Part shown: in pieces, positions 16,801 through 25,538 of the stretch
Layout: each line of letters begins with the position of its first letter
Numbering within the stretch: the first letter of the stretch is position 1
From: Halomonas meridiana
GTDB taxonomy: Bacteria > Pseudomonadota > Gammaproteobacteria > Pseudomonadales > Halomonadaceae
DNA length: 64,000 nt
Assembly: GCF_009846525.1 (NCBI RefSeq)
Contig: NZ_CP024621.1
Location: forward strand, 3,038,001 to 3,102,000
Direction: 5' to 3'
Program-made: the position numbers and the translations under genes
The notes under the pieces: model-generated
What the model saw: only the letters and a program-made list of their open reading frames with translations
What the model was told of the DNA's origin: nothing
Database searches by the model: none

Positions 16801-18102
16801 TCACACGTTATAACCCAGCACCGTGGGAAGCCATAGCGCAATGCCTGGAAAGATCGCCACGAGCGCCAGTGCACCACCCATCGCCACCACGAAGAGTAGC
16901 GCCCACCCAAGGGTATGTTCCAAACGAATCTTGGCGACTTCCGTCGTGACCATCAGATTCACCGCCACCGGCGGGGTAAACTGACCGATCGCAATGTTCA
17001 TGGCCAGCAAAATACCGAACCACACCGGGTTCCACTCGAAATGCTGCATCACCGGAATCAGAATCGGCATCATGATCAGGTAAATGGAAATCGCGTCTAG
17101 CAGCATGCCTGCCACCAGCACCGCTAACATGACGAGGACCAGCAGTAGCACTCCATTGTCGGTCAAGCCAATGATCCACTCCGCCAAATGACGGAAGGTG
17201 CCCAGCATGGTGCCTGCCCAGGCAAAGATACCTGCCAGCGCAATGATCAGCATGACCACGCCCGAGATGATTGCGGCCTCCCCTAGCAGCTCCCATACAT
17301 CGCGTAGCGTGAGTTCTCGCGTCAAGAACAAGCCCACTACCGCTCCGTAGGCAACGGCGACCACGGCGGCTTCCGTGGGGGTAAAGAGGCCTGAACGCAG
17401 CCCTCCTAAAATCAGCACCGGCGCAAACAACGCAGGCAGCGCTTCACGGAAGGTGCCTCGTACCGTCAGCCTTTCAGCTCCCTCTACCGGTGCTCCCTCC
17501 CAGCCATAGCGTTTGGCGACCAACATGGCCGGCACCAGCAGCGCCAAACCTGCCAACACACCTGGAAACAACCCCGCCGCAAACAGCGCGCGAAGATCGA
17601 CACCCGGTACCACGATCGAGTAGAGAATCAGTGCAACCGAGGGAGGAATCAAAATCGCCGTCGAGGCCGAAGCCGCGATCAGCGTGGCAGAGAACGGCTT
17701 GGGGTAGCCTGCCTTGGTCATGCTGGGTAGCATCACCATGGCCACGGCGGCGGCATCGGCGGGGCCCGAGCCGCTCATGCCGCCCATGATCATACATACT
17801 AACACCGCAACCAGCGCCAGCCCGCCGTGCCGTGGCCCAATCAATGCCTGAGCAAAGCGCACCAAACGCAGCGCTACGCCTGCCCGCTCGAAAATCAACC
17901 CGGTGAGAATAAACAGCGGAATGGCAATCAAGGGGTACTTGGCGATGCTGTTATAGGTATTGGTACCCAGGGTGGCGAGCATGTCTGGCGATAGACCCAG
18001 CACGATGCCCACCGCCCCCGAAAGCGCCAAGGAGAACGCTACCGGCACGCCGGCTATCAGCAGTCCGGCAAAGGCTAGAATCATCCAAATATCAGGCGTC
18101 AC
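16801..18102 (-). CDS. dctM: TRAP transporter large permease DctM
   Basis: 433 residues, the normal length of DctM, from a GTG at 18102 after GGGGGAG. It overlaps the small permease gene by 11 bases. About twelve membrane segments are visible, with FSLALSGAVGIVLGL near the N-terminus and the family segment MIMGGMSGSGPADAAAVAMVMLPSM at about 100-125. It forms the transport channel of a DctPQM system driven by an ion gradient. Substrate not known. Last gene of the operon. Confidence 0.9.
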   Translation of the reverse strand: MTPDIWMILAFAGLLIAGVPVAFSLALSGAVGIVLGLSPDMLATLGTNTYNSIAKYPLIAIPLFILTGLIFERAGVALRLVRFAQALIGPRHGGLALVAVLVCMIMGGMSGSGPADAAAVAMVMLPSMTKAGYPKPFSATLIAASASTAILIPPSVALILYSIVVPGVDLRALFAAGLFPGVLAGLALLVPAMLVAKRYGWEGAPVEGAERLTVRGTFREALPALFAPVLILGGLRSGLFTPTEAAVVAVAYGAVVGLFLTRELTLRDVWELLGEAAIISGVVMLIIALAGIFAWAGTMLGTFRHLAEWIIGLTDNGVLLLVLVMLAVLVAGMLLDAISIYLIMMPILIPVMQHFEWNPVWFGILLAMNIAIGQFTPPVAVNLMVTTEVAKIRLEHTLGWALLFVVAMGGALALVAIFPGIALWLPTVLGYNV

Positions 18103-18571
18103 TGTTTATCTCCCCCGCCAATCGGTCACGGGTTTGCTGCACCAAGCGCCACAGCATGGCCGCAGATAATACGGGCAGCCATACCAAGTACCACCACTGC
18201 GGCAGCCCCAAGCCCGGCGACAGTGACTCCCACTGATACTCCTGCCATGCCAGCTTGCCGCCGTACCAAGTAATTAAACCCAATACGATCAGGCCACACA
18301 GGGCTTGAAAAAGAATCAGCGCGCCTCGCCACCGTGGCGGCAAGGCGCGCTCTAAAAAGCCAATGCGGATATGCCGGTCGCGACGCAAAGCAACCGACGC
18401 ACCGGCGAAGGTCAACACGACCAATAGGAAAACGGAAAACTCTTCGGTAAACGAAAACGAGCCGCCTGTTAGGTAGCGGGTCACCACATTGCCCAGGCTA
18501 ATCAACGCAATGACAATCAGCGCGAGCGCGCCGAGCCAGCGCTCGGCGCGCGCATCGGGGAAGCCTTTCAT
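18092..18571 (-). CDS. dctQ: TRAP transporter small permease DctQ
   Basis: 159-residue inner-membrane protein with four membrane segments, starting at the ATG at 18571 after TGAGG. The family pattern is visible in VTRYLTGGSFSFTEEFSVFLLVVLTFAGASVALRR near residues 27-62. It partners DctM and overlaps its gene. The gap to the binding protein gene (59 bases) holds a strong hairpin. Confidence 0.87.
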   Translation of the reverse strand: MKGFPDARAERWLGALALIVIALISLGNVVTRYLTGGSFSFTEEFSVFLLVVLTFAGASVALRRDRHIRIGFLERALPPRWRGALILFQALCGLIVLGLITWYGGKLAWQEYQWESLSPGLGLPQWWYLVWLPVLSAAMLWRLVQQTRDRLAGEINSDA

Positions 18572-18591
18572 GGCAGCCTCACATCAGCAAG

Positions 18592-18614
18592 CTGCCGCCC
18601 TTGGCGGGCGGCAG
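18592..18614 (-). other. Intercistronic hairpin between dctP and dctQ
   Basis: CTGCCGCCC and GGGCGGCAG pair perfectly with loop TTGGC. No clear T-run follows on the minus strand. Its position just after the binding protein gene suggests mRNA stabilisation or partial termination that raises dctP over dctQM. Confidence 0.55.
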
Positions 18615-18630
18615 TGAAAACACACGAACA

Positions 18631-19641
18631 TCAATGGGCGTCGATAGCGGTTTGAGCGGCCTCGACCAGCTCTTCACCGATACGTGGGGCCCATTTTTCG
18701 TAGACGGATTGAGTGGCTTCCACGAACGCTTGATACTGCTCATCGGTGAGTTCGGTGACGGTCACTCCGCGCTCTTGGATCGCGGCCAAACGCTCGCTCT
18801 CCTGCTCACGGGTCATGGCAATTTCCCAGGCACCCGCCTCTTGGGCCGTTTCGCGCAGCATCGCTTGCTGCTCGTCACTCAACGACTGCCAGACCTGCTG
18901 GTTAACGGCAAAAATCAGCGGATCGTTCATGTAGTTCCATAGGGTCAAATGCTCCTGGCCTACTTGATCGATACGTGCCACGTCAAAGACCGACAGCGGG
19001 TTTTCCTGGCCATCGACCGCGCCCGTGGTGAGAGCGGGTTGGGCGTCGGTCCAGCTCATCTGCGTAGGGTCAGCGCCTAAGGCGGAGAACGTATCCTGGA
19101 ACAGCGGTGAGCCCACTACGCGGATCTTCAAGCCGTCCAGATCCTCCGGCTGGCTGATCGGGCCGTGGGAGTTGGATACTTGACGAAAGCCGTTTTCACC
19201 CCAGGCCAGCGGAATAACGTCACGAGACTCGATCGCCTCGAACACCAGAGACCCCGCCTCACCACCCGTCACGGCATCGACGGCGGCCTCATCAGGAATA
19301 AAGAATGGTAAAGAGAACAGGTTCAGTTCCGGCACTTGGGGCGACCAGTTGATGGTGGACCCCACCGCGGCATCAATCAGGCCAGAACGCATGGCGGAAA
19401 ACTCGCGGGTTTGGTCACCCGACACCAGCTGAGAGTTAGGGTAAACCCGCAGGGTGAGTTCACCACCACTGCGCTCTTCTACCAATTCCGCCCACTTCTC
19501 GGCGGCTTGGCCCCAAGGAAAGGCTTCTGAAAGCACGGTAGAGACCGAGAGTTCGCGCGCTTGCGCAGAAAACGCAGCCGAGAGCAGTGCAGCGCCAGCC
19601 AAGCCAGCGGTGAAACGAGCCATAGAGCGTGTCAGCGTCAT
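18631..19641 (-). CDS. dctP: TRAP transporter solute-binding protein DctP
   Basis: 336 residues with a Sec signal peptide ending at AFSAQA-RE (about residue 28). The mature protein is a standard DctP-family binding protein: FPWGQAAEKWAELVEERSGGELTLRVYPNSQL near the start, then DGLKIRVVGSPLFQDTFSALGADPTQMSW with the conserved Arg for carboxylates (KIRV) and VDGQENPLSVF. The Arg suggests an organic acid substrate. First gene of dctPQM. A LacI regulator gene lies 101 bases upstream on the same strand, so a sugar acid from the neighbouring carbohydrate cluster is a possible substrate; no LacI palindrome was seen in front of dctP. Confidence 0.9.
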   Translation of the reverse strand: MTLTRSMARFTAGLAGAALLSAAFSAQARELSVSTVLSEAFPWGQAAEKWAELVEERSGGELTLRVYPNSQLVSGDQTREFSAMRSGLIDAAVGSTINWSPQVPELNLFSLPFFIPDEAAVDAVTGGEAGSLVFEAIESRDVIPLAWGENGFRQVSNSHGPISQPEDLDGLKIRVVGSPLFQDTFSALGADPTQMSWTDAQPALTTGAVDGQENPLSVFDVARIDQVGQEHLTLWNYMNDPLIFAVNQQVWQSLSDEQQAMLRETAQEAGAWEIAMTREQESERLAAIQERGVTVTELTDEQYQAFVEATQSVYEKWAPRIGEELVEAAQTAIDAH

Positions 19642-19742
19642 TATTATCGATCCTTTTTTATCGGTTCTTATAAGGTGCCTGGCTTTTCAAAACCATCGGC
19701 ACACCGCCCATTGTAGGCCGTTAGCAAGCGAAAGGAAGACGC

Positions 19743-20741
19743 CTAAGGTCGGCATTGAGCAGTGCTGTTACGCGTCACCAGGGCATGGGGCAGAGTCACG
19801 TTATCAACGCGCTTTCCTTCCAGCACATCGATCAGCATGTCTACCGCTGTCCGCCCAAACGCTTCAGCCGGTTGTGCAATGGTCGTCAACGGGGGGTCAC
19901 TGTAGTAAGCAAAGGCGATATCATCGAAGCCCGCGACCGAGATATCGTGGGGTACGCGCAGTCCAGCTTCTTTGATGCGACTAATGGCACCAATCGCCAT
20001 TTCGTCGCTCTCACAAAATATAGCGGTGGGTCGCTCTTTCAAGGCGACCAACGCATCGGCTGCCTGATATCCCGATGAGGGGGTGAAGTCACCAGGACAC
20101 AGTAAGCGTTCGTCCAGTGCAATACCTGCTGCCGCCAGGGCGTCTTGGTACCCTTGTTGCCGATCGCGCGTCAACGGACTTCGGCGCGGGCCTTTGATCA
20201 TGCCAATACGTCGATGGCCAAGGGCAATGAGATGCTCCGTCAGCTCCCGTGCAGCCCCTCGATTGTCCAACTGCACGGTGGGGCATGGCGCATTATCCAA
20301 TACCTCACAGGCATTGATCATGGGCAAAGGCGTGCCGGATGGGAACGCATTCTCAGCAAAAGGGTTGAACGCTCGCAATTGGATGACCCCATCGGCCTGA
20401 CGCGTACTGACCAAGCTCGCGTAATGGGTCTCCATGGTTTCATTACCGAGCGTATTACATAGCAACACACCATAGCCGCGCTCCTGGGCAGCTTCTTGAA
20501 TACCGCTGATCACCCGCGCGAAAAACGTATTCGCAATGGTGGGCACGAGCACGACGAGATTGTGAGTGCGTTGAGAGCGAAACTGTACTGCCATCAAGTT
20601 CGGTTTGTAGCCTGCCTGCTCCACCGCCTTGAGCACCTTTTCACGCGTGGAGGGAGAAACGATATCGGGCGATTTCAAGGCGCGCGACACCGTCGCCACC
20701 GACACCCCCGCCAAATCGGCGACCTTGCGTATATTGGTCAT
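19743..20741 (-). CDS. LacI-family repressor of the carbohydrate cluster
   Basis: 332 residues from the ATG at 20741; a GTG five codons upstream is the alternative. The DNA-binding helix-turn-helix is at the N-terminus (RKVADLAGVSVATVSRALKS, about 4-23) with the hinge helix around PNLMAVQFRSQ. A periplasmic-binding-protein-like effector domain follows. The gene is divergent from the oxidoreductase operon, and a perfect LacI-type palindrome lies between them at 20904-20919. A 15/16 identical copy precedes the exported-enzyme operon at 29843. It likely represses both until a sugar-derived inducer binds. Confidence 0.88.
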   Translation of the reverse strand: MTNIRKVADLAGVSVATVSRALKSPDIVSPSTREKVLKAVEQAGYKPNLMAVQFRSQRTHNLVVLVPTIANTFFARVISGIQEAAQERGYGVLLCNTLGNETMETHYASLVSTRQADGVIQLRAFNPFAENAFPSGTPLPMINACEVLDNAPCPTVQLDNRGAARELTEHLIALGHRRIGMIKGPRRSPLTRDRQQGYQDALAAAGIALDERLLCPGDFTPSSGYQAADALVALKERPTAIFCESDEMAIGAISRIKEAGLRVPHDISVAGFDDIAFAYYSDPPLTTIAQPAEAFGRTAVDMLIDVLEGKRVDNVTLPHALVTRNSTAQCRP

Positions 20742-20903
20742 AGCCTCCCTTATCACTTGCCCATCGTCGCCTGCAGGTGCTTATGCGACGTTTCATGCGT
20801 CAGCTTACCGTATCCCGTCTTTAAACTCAGCGCGCTATTTACCCGTTACGAATAGACCTTTGTCGCATTGACGTCACTCGTTGTGAAACCTAATTTCAAC
20901 TTA

Positions 20904-20919
20904 ATGTAACCGGTTACAT
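20904..20919. promoter_or_regulatory. LacI-type operator, site 1
   Basis: ATGTAACCGGTTACAT, a perfect 16-base palindrome with the central CG step typical of LacI-family sites. It lies 68 bp before the oxidoreductase start and about 160 bp before the lacI-type gene start, within the shared promoter region. Confidence 0.82.
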
Positions 20920-20987
20920 CAATAAAGATCCGTCAATGGCATGCGCTTGATCAGCCCAATGCATGCAGCAAAAAAAAGGAGGACTAT

Positions 20988-22166
20988 ATGTCCCACCCTA
21001 CGTCATCACGTATCCGCTTAGGCATGGTAGGTGGTGGACAAGGCGCATTCATCGGTCAGGTTCATCGCCTAGCCGCTCGGCTTGATGATACCTGTGAACT
21101 GGTATGTGGCGCATTCAGTCGCTCAAAAGAGAACAACCGTCTTACCGGCGAGCAGTGCTACCTCCCCTCCCAACGGGTTTACGACGACTGGGAGCAGCTC
21201 TTAGAAAGCGAAAGCCAGCTGCCCGAATCACAGCGGATGCAGCTCTTGGTCATTGTCACTCCCAATCATCTGCATGTCCCCATTGCCGAGGCGGCAATGC
21301 GTAAAGGCTTTCATGTGTTTTGCGAAAAGCCGGCGGCAGTGTCGCTCTCTCAAGCGCAGCGTTTGGCCGTCAGTTGGCAGGCCAGCGGTTGCCTCTATGG
21401 CTTAGCGCATACCTACCTTGGCTATCCCATGGTATGGCAAGCGCGAGAAATGGTGAGAGACGGTCAGCTTGGCCAACTTCGCAAAATACACGTGGAATAC
21501 CCGCAGGGCTGGTTAAGCGAGAGTCTGGAGCAACAAGGAAATAAGCAGGCGGCTTGGCGAACCGATCCACAGCTCGCGGGTATCAGTGGCTGCATGGCCG
21601 ACATTGGCACCCATGCTTTCGGACTCGTCGAGTTCATCTCAGGTCACCACGTCAGTGAACTCTGCGCTTCGCTGAACAGCCACGCAGAGGGTCGTTCACT
21701 GGATGACGATGGTGATGTCTTGTTGCGCACAGCGCAGGGCGCTAGCGGGACTCTCATTGCCAGTCAAGTATGCCGCGGCGAGGAGAACGCACTCAAGATA
21801 CGCCTTTACGGCGACCAAGGAGCGCTTGAGTGGCACCAAATGGAGCCTAACTCACTTCTTTATCGCCCCTCGCAGGCTCCGATGCGAACGCTTCGTGCCG
21901 GCATCGACCAGCCCGACCTTTTTCCCAGTGTCATGCAGCGTTTACGCCTTCCTGGAGGCCATCCAGAGGGCTATTTGGAAGCACTTGGCAATCTGTACCG
22001 GGACTTCGCCACCGCCATCCAGCAGGGCAAGCAAGGAAGCGTAGAGGGTGTGCCTGGCATGGCCTCGGGGCTACGAGGAATGGCATTTATCGACGCCGTC
22101 ACGACCAGTCAACAAAGCGACCAGAAATGGACACCTCTCCCCGATACACATCCACAAGGAGCTTGA
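20988..22166 (+). CDS. Gfo/Idh/MocA-family oxidoreductase
   Basis: 392-residue cytosolic NAD(P)-dependent dehydrogenase or reductase with a strong AAGGAGG ribosome site. The Rossmann motif is MVGGGQGAFIG (about 9-19). The catalytic Lys is in CEKPAAVS (about 112) and the family motif ADIGTHAFGL (about 204-213) carries the second catalytic pair. Family members act on sugars such as 3-keto-glucose, inositol or glucose-fructose. First gene of the plus operon; the TIM-barrel gene begins two bases after its stop. In the model proposed for this cluster it would reduce an imported 3-keto-sugar; the exact substrate is inferred. Confidence 0.85.
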   Translation: MSHPTSSRIRLGMVGGGQGAFIGQVHRLAARLDDTCELVCGAFSRSKENNRLTGEQCYLPSQRVYDDWEQLLESESQLPESQRMQLLVIVTPNHLHVPIAEAAMRKGFHVFCEKPAAVSLSQAQRLAVSWQASGCLYGLAHTYLGYPMVWQAREMVRDGQLGQLRKIHVEYPQGWLSESLEQQGNKQAAWRTDPQLAGISGCMADIGTHAFGLVEFISGHHVSELCASLNSHAEGRSLDDDGDVLLRTAQGASGTLIASQVCRGEENALKIRLYGDQGALEWHQMEPNSLLYRPSQAPMRTLRAGIDQPDLFPSVMQRLRLPGGHPEGYLEALGNLYRDFATAIQQGKQGSVEGVPGMASGLRGMAFIDAVTTSQQSDQKWTPLPDTHPQGA

Positions 22167-22168
22167 TC

Positions 22169-23248
22169 ATGCCCAACCAGTCTACAGGCCTGCGAGGACC
22201 CGCTATTTTTCTGGCCCAGTTCATCGGTGAAGAGGCACCCTTCAATACCCTAGAGGGCATCGCTCGCTGGGCGGCCGAGAAAGGCTATCGTGCCATTCAG
22301 CTACCCACGATCGATGACCGCTTTATCGACTTGCGCAAAGCAGCAGAGAGCCAAGCGTATTGTGATGAATTAAACGCCCTCTGCGAGAACGCGGGAGTCG
22401 TGATCAGCGAGCTGTCGACCCACCTTCAGGGACAGCTGGTCGCCGTGCATCCCGCCTTCAACGATGTATTCGATGACTTCGCGCCAAAAGAGCTACACGG
22501 TCAGCCGCAGGCACGCACCGAGTGGGCCATCGAACAACTCATGCTGGCAGCCAAAGCCAGCCAGCGGCTTGGCTTGACGGCACACGCGACGTTCTCCGGC
22601 GCTCTGCTGTGGCCGTTTGTCTACCCTTGGCCCCAACGCCCCGCCGGGTTAATCGAAGAGGGGTTCAACGAACTCGCCCGACGCTGGACACCTATCCTCG
22701 ATGCTTTCGACCAAGCAGGCGTGGATCTCTGCTTTGAGATTCACCCCGGCGAAGATCTGCACGATGGTGCTTCCTTCGAGCGTTTTCTGGCGGCCGTCGA
22801 CCACCACCGCCGAGCCAAAATTCTCTATGACCCTAGCCATTTGCTGTTACAGCAGCTCGACTATCTCGGGTTTATCGATCAGTACCATGAACGTATCGGC
22901 ATGTTTCACGTTAAAGATGCCGAATTCACTCCCAATGCGCGCAGCGGCGTGTATGGCGGCTATCAGGATTGGATGGAGCGACCAGGTCGCTTCCGTTCAT
23001 TAGGCGATGGTCAGATCGATTTCAGCGCTGTTTTTAGCCGATTAACGCAATACGGGTTCGATGGCTGGGCAGTGCTGGAGTGGGAGTGCTGCCTCAAGGA
23101 TGCGGAGCAGGGTGCCACAGAGGGAGCGCCTTTTATCGAAGCGCATCTGATTCAGCCCGCCGGTCACGCTTTCGATGATTTTGCCAGCGTAAGCAGCAGT
23201 CGCTCGCGCAATCGTCGAATCCTCGGCCTTTCCTCAACGGCCGATTAA
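22169..23248 (+). CDS. Cytosolic sugar isomerase/epimerase-like TIM-barrel protein
   Basis: 359 residues from the ATG at 22169, seven bases after AAGGAG. No signal peptide. It belongs to the AP-endonuclease-2-like TIM barrels (xylose isomerase-like). Probable metal ligands are in CFEIHPGEDLHDG (Glu), ILYDPSHLLLQQ (Asp, His), FHVKDAEF (His, Asp) and VLEWEC (Glu). Members isomerise or epimerise sugars, or eliminate and hydrate keto-glycosides. Coupled tightly to the oxidoreductase gene. Two exported relatives are encoded in the convergent operon, so each may take a different step or compartment. Confidence 0.82.
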   Translation: MPNQSTGLRGPAIFLAQFIGEEAPFNTLEGIARWAAEKGYRAIQLPTIDDRFIDLRKAAESQAYCDELNALCENAGVVISELSTHLQGQLVAVHPAFNDVFDDFAPKELHGQPQARTEWAIEQLMLAAKASQRLGLTAHATFSGALLWPFVYPWPQRPAGLIEEGFNELARRWTPILDAFDQAGVDLCFEIHPGEDLHDGASFERFLAAVDHHRRAKILYDPSHLLLQQLDYLGFIDQYHERIGMFHVKDAEFTPNARSGVYGGYQDWMERPGRFRSLGDGQIDFSAVFSRLTQYGFDGWAVLEWECCLKDAEQGATEGAPFIEAHLIQPAGHAFDDFASVSSSRSRNRRILGLSSTAD

Positions 23249-23292
23249 CGGCCTTTCTCAAGGCGCATACAACGACAACAAAGGACGACGTC

Positions 23293-24528
23293 ATGGCCAT
23301 GATACGTACACGACTCAGCATCATGATGTTTTTGCAGTTTTTTATCTGGGGCGGCTGGTTCGTCACCCTAGGCACTTTTTTGGCAAATAATCTCAATGCC
23401 AGCGGCGGCCAAATTGGTATGGCCTTCTCAACCCAATCCTGGGGGGCCATCATCGCGCCCTTCATCATTGGCTTGATTGCCGATCGCTACTTCAACGCCG
23501 AGCGAATATTGGGCGTGTTGCATCTCTTGGGTGCAGGGCTCATGTATGGCCTGTATATCGCCAGCGACTTCAGCACGTTTTACCCCTTGGTACTGATGTA
23601 TATGATTCTTTATATGCCTACACTCGCCCTGGTCAACTCGGTCTCTTTTCGCCAGATGAGCGACCCAGGCCAAGAGTTTGCCAAAATTCGCGTATGGGGA
23701 ACGATCGGTTGGATTATGGCAGGCCTGGGAATTAGCTACCTCTTTGCCTGGGACTCTTCCCAAGGCATTGCGGACGGCATGCTGAGGAACACCTTTTTGA
23801 TGTGCGCTATCGCGTCATTAGCACTTGGCTTGTATAGCTTTAGCCTTCCCGCGACACCACCTAAAGCAAACGGCCCAGTCGGCTTAAAAGAAGTCCTGGG
23901 GTTGGATGCGCTGGCCCTGCTTAAAGACCGTAATTACGCCATCTTCTTCATTGCCTCTATTTTAATCTGTATTCCGCTTGCGTTTTATTACCAAAACGCC
24001 AATCCATTTCTGGCTGAGATCGGTGTTGCTAACCCGACCGGTAAAATGACGCTAGGACAAGTATCCGAAGTCCTGTTCATGCTGCTGCTGCCCGTCTTTA
24101 TCCATCGCTTTGGCATTAAGAAAACGCTACTGATCGGCATGCTGGCCTGGGCGCTACGCTACGCGCTGTTTGCCTTTGGCAACGCCGATGAGATGGTGTG
24201 GATGCTCTTGATCGGGATTGCTTTACACGGCGTATGTTATGACTTTTTCTTTGTGACCGGCCAAATTTACACTGATGCTCGAGCGGGAGAGAAATTCAAA
24301 AGCTCTGCCCAAGGCATGATCACACTGGCTACTTACGGCGTGGGCATGCTGATAGGCTTCTGGGTCGCCGGTCAAATCACCGATCACTTCTCCACTAATG
24401 GCGTGCACGACTGGCAAGGCATCTGGATATTCCCAGCGATCTTCGCTATCGCGGTATTGGCGCTCTTCTTCCTTACCTTTAAAAACGAGAAAAACGTAGC
24501 GACGGCACCCAGCTTGCAAGGAAGTTAA
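23293..24528 (+). CDS. MFS permease, nucleoside:H+ symporter (NHS)-like
   Basis: 411 residues with twelve membrane segments and no signal peptide. The opening MMFLQFFIWGGWFVTLGTFLANNL, followed by QSWGAIIAPFIIGLIADRYF, is typical of the nucleoside:H+ symporter (NupG/XapB) branch. Relatives of this branch are often found beside Gfo/Idh/MocA and TIM-barrel genes, where they probably carry sugars and not nucleosides. Last gene of the operon, 44 bases after the TIM-barrel gene. In the cluster model it imports the keto-sugar or glycoside made in the periplasm. Confidence 0.8.
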   Translation: MAMIRTRLSIMMFLQFFIWGGWFVTLGTFLANNLNASGGQIGMAFSTQSWGAIIAPFIIGLIADRYFNAERILGVLHLLGAGLMYGLYIASDFSTFYPLVLMYMILYMPTLALVNSVSFRQMSDPGQEFAKIRVWGTIGWIMAGLGISYLFAWDSSQGIADGMLRNTFLMCAIASLALGLYSFSLPATPPKANGPVGLKEVLGLDALALLKDRNYAIFFIASILICIPLAFYYQNANPFLAEIGVANPTGKMTLGQVSEVLFMLLLPVFIHRFGIKKTLLIGMLAWALRYALFAFGNADEMVWMLLIGIALHGVCYDFFFVTGQIYTDARAGEKFKSSAQGMITLATYGVGMLIGFWVAGQITDHFSTNGVHDWQGIWIFPAIFAIAVLALFFLTFKNEKNVATAPSLQGS

Positions 24529-24538
24529 ACGTTGGCAT

Positions 24539-24563
24539 TACCGGGCGCTGTCTCGGCGCCCGG
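24539..24563 (+). terminator. Hairpin just after the MFS gene
   Basis: ACCGGGCGC and GCGCCCGGT form a perfect stem 10 bases after the stop codon. No T-run follows, so termination may depend on the second hairpin downstream. Confidence 0.45.
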
Positions 24564-24638
24564 TAGTGGGTGGGTAATCGTGGTCAATGATGTTGGATAA
24601 ACGACGCTTACATCGATAGATTAGCAATACTAAGATCC

Positions 24639-24688
24639 AAAAAGCCCCGCCCGTCAGTGCTCAATTGCAAAAACGGGCGGGGCTTTTT
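24639..24688. terminator. Bidirectional terminator between the two convergent operons
   Basis: AAAAAGCCCCGCCCGT and ACGGGCGGGGCTTTTT form a perfect 16-base stem with an 18-base loop. A-run and T-run on the two arms allow it to work for both the plus operon and the minus operon. Confidence 0.9.
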
Positions 24689-24710
24689 AGCTAACGCAAG
24701 AAGTGCTGAC

Positions 24711-25520
24711 TTATAGCTCCCTCACCCAGATATTGCGAAAACTGACGTCCGCATCGTGATCTTGCAGATAGATAGGCGCGCAGTCATGAGCGTCTTCGTA
24801 GCTGGGCTCTCCTATCCACTCGGTGGTGCCTTGCACTTCAACATGGTGCTGAACCACGACACCGTTATGTAGCACGGTGACATAGGCAGGTGACTCCAGC
24901 GTCCCTGTCTCGTCGAAACGTGGCGCAGTATAGAGAATGTTGTAACGCTGCCATTCACCAGGCGGGCGAGAGGCATTGACCAGAGGAATGTACTGCTTGT
25001 AGATGGACGCTGCCTGGCCGTTGGGATAGGTTGGATTATCGTAGGAGTCCAAGATCTGGACTTCATACCGTTCTTGCAAAAAGACGCCGCTATTGCCACG
25101 GTCCTGGCCCTCCATGTCTGCCATATCGGCTGGCGCTCGCCACTCCAAGTAAAGCTGCACATCACAGAAGTCCTGGCGCGTGCGTATCCCTCCTGCGCCC
25201 CGCTTGACGGTCATGACGCCGTCCATCACGTGCCACTCGACCTGCCCGCCCTCCTCGGCCTCCCAGGCATCTACATCGTCACCATCGAATAGTACGATGG
25301 CATCAGACGGTACGCCATTCTCAGGCACCGACACCGCGCGGGGTACGGGCGTCCACACTTCGGTGTTGGCGGCTTGCTGTTCGGGGGTTAGCGCCTCTTG
25401 CGAGGCGCTTTCCTTTGCTACGCTATCGGATGCCATGGCGAAGGCCAGCACACAGAGGGCGGGGGCATACCCTTGTGAACGGTGGCGTTGCTTTAGCTGC
25501 GGGATATCTCGAAAGCTCAT
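24711..25520 (-). CDS. Exported DUF1080 protein (3-keto-disaccharide hydrolase family)
   Basis: 269 residues with AAGGAG before the ATG at 25520. A signal peptide follows a basic N-terminus (YAPALCVLAFAMASDSVA, about 18-35). The DUF1080 domain runs from about 75 to the end: IVLFDGDDVDAWEAEEGG, GGIRTRQDFCDVQLYLEWRAP, GNSGVFLQERYEVQILDS, and a C-terminal PIYLQDHDADVSFRNIWVREL. The fold is concanavalin-like. Characterised DUF1080 proteins cleave 3-keto-glycosides. Last gene of the exported-enzyme operon, behind a dehydrogenase of the type that makes 3-keto-glycosides, which fits a keto-glycosidase role in the periplasm. Confidence 0.86.
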   Translation of the reverse strand: MSFRDIPQLKQRHRSQGYAPALCVLAFAMASDSVAKESASQEALTPEQQAANTEVWTPVPRAVSVPENGVPSDAIVLFDGDDVDAWEAEEGGQVEWHVMDGVMTVKRGAGGIRTRQDFCDVQLYLEWRAPADMADMEGQDRGNSGVFLQERYEVQILDSYDNPTYPNGQAASIYKQYIPLVNASRPPGEWQRYNILYTAPRFDETGTLESPAYVTVLHNGVVVQHHVEVQGTTEWIGEPSYEDAHDCAPIYLQDHDADVSFRNIWVREL

Positions 25521-25538
25521 GAATGCTCTCCTTCTTTA

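Noticed and set aside
18631..19641. DctP protein as ectoine-binding TeaA
   Set aside because: It is of the general DctP family with no feature specific for ectoine, and the context is a LacI regulator without a Usp.
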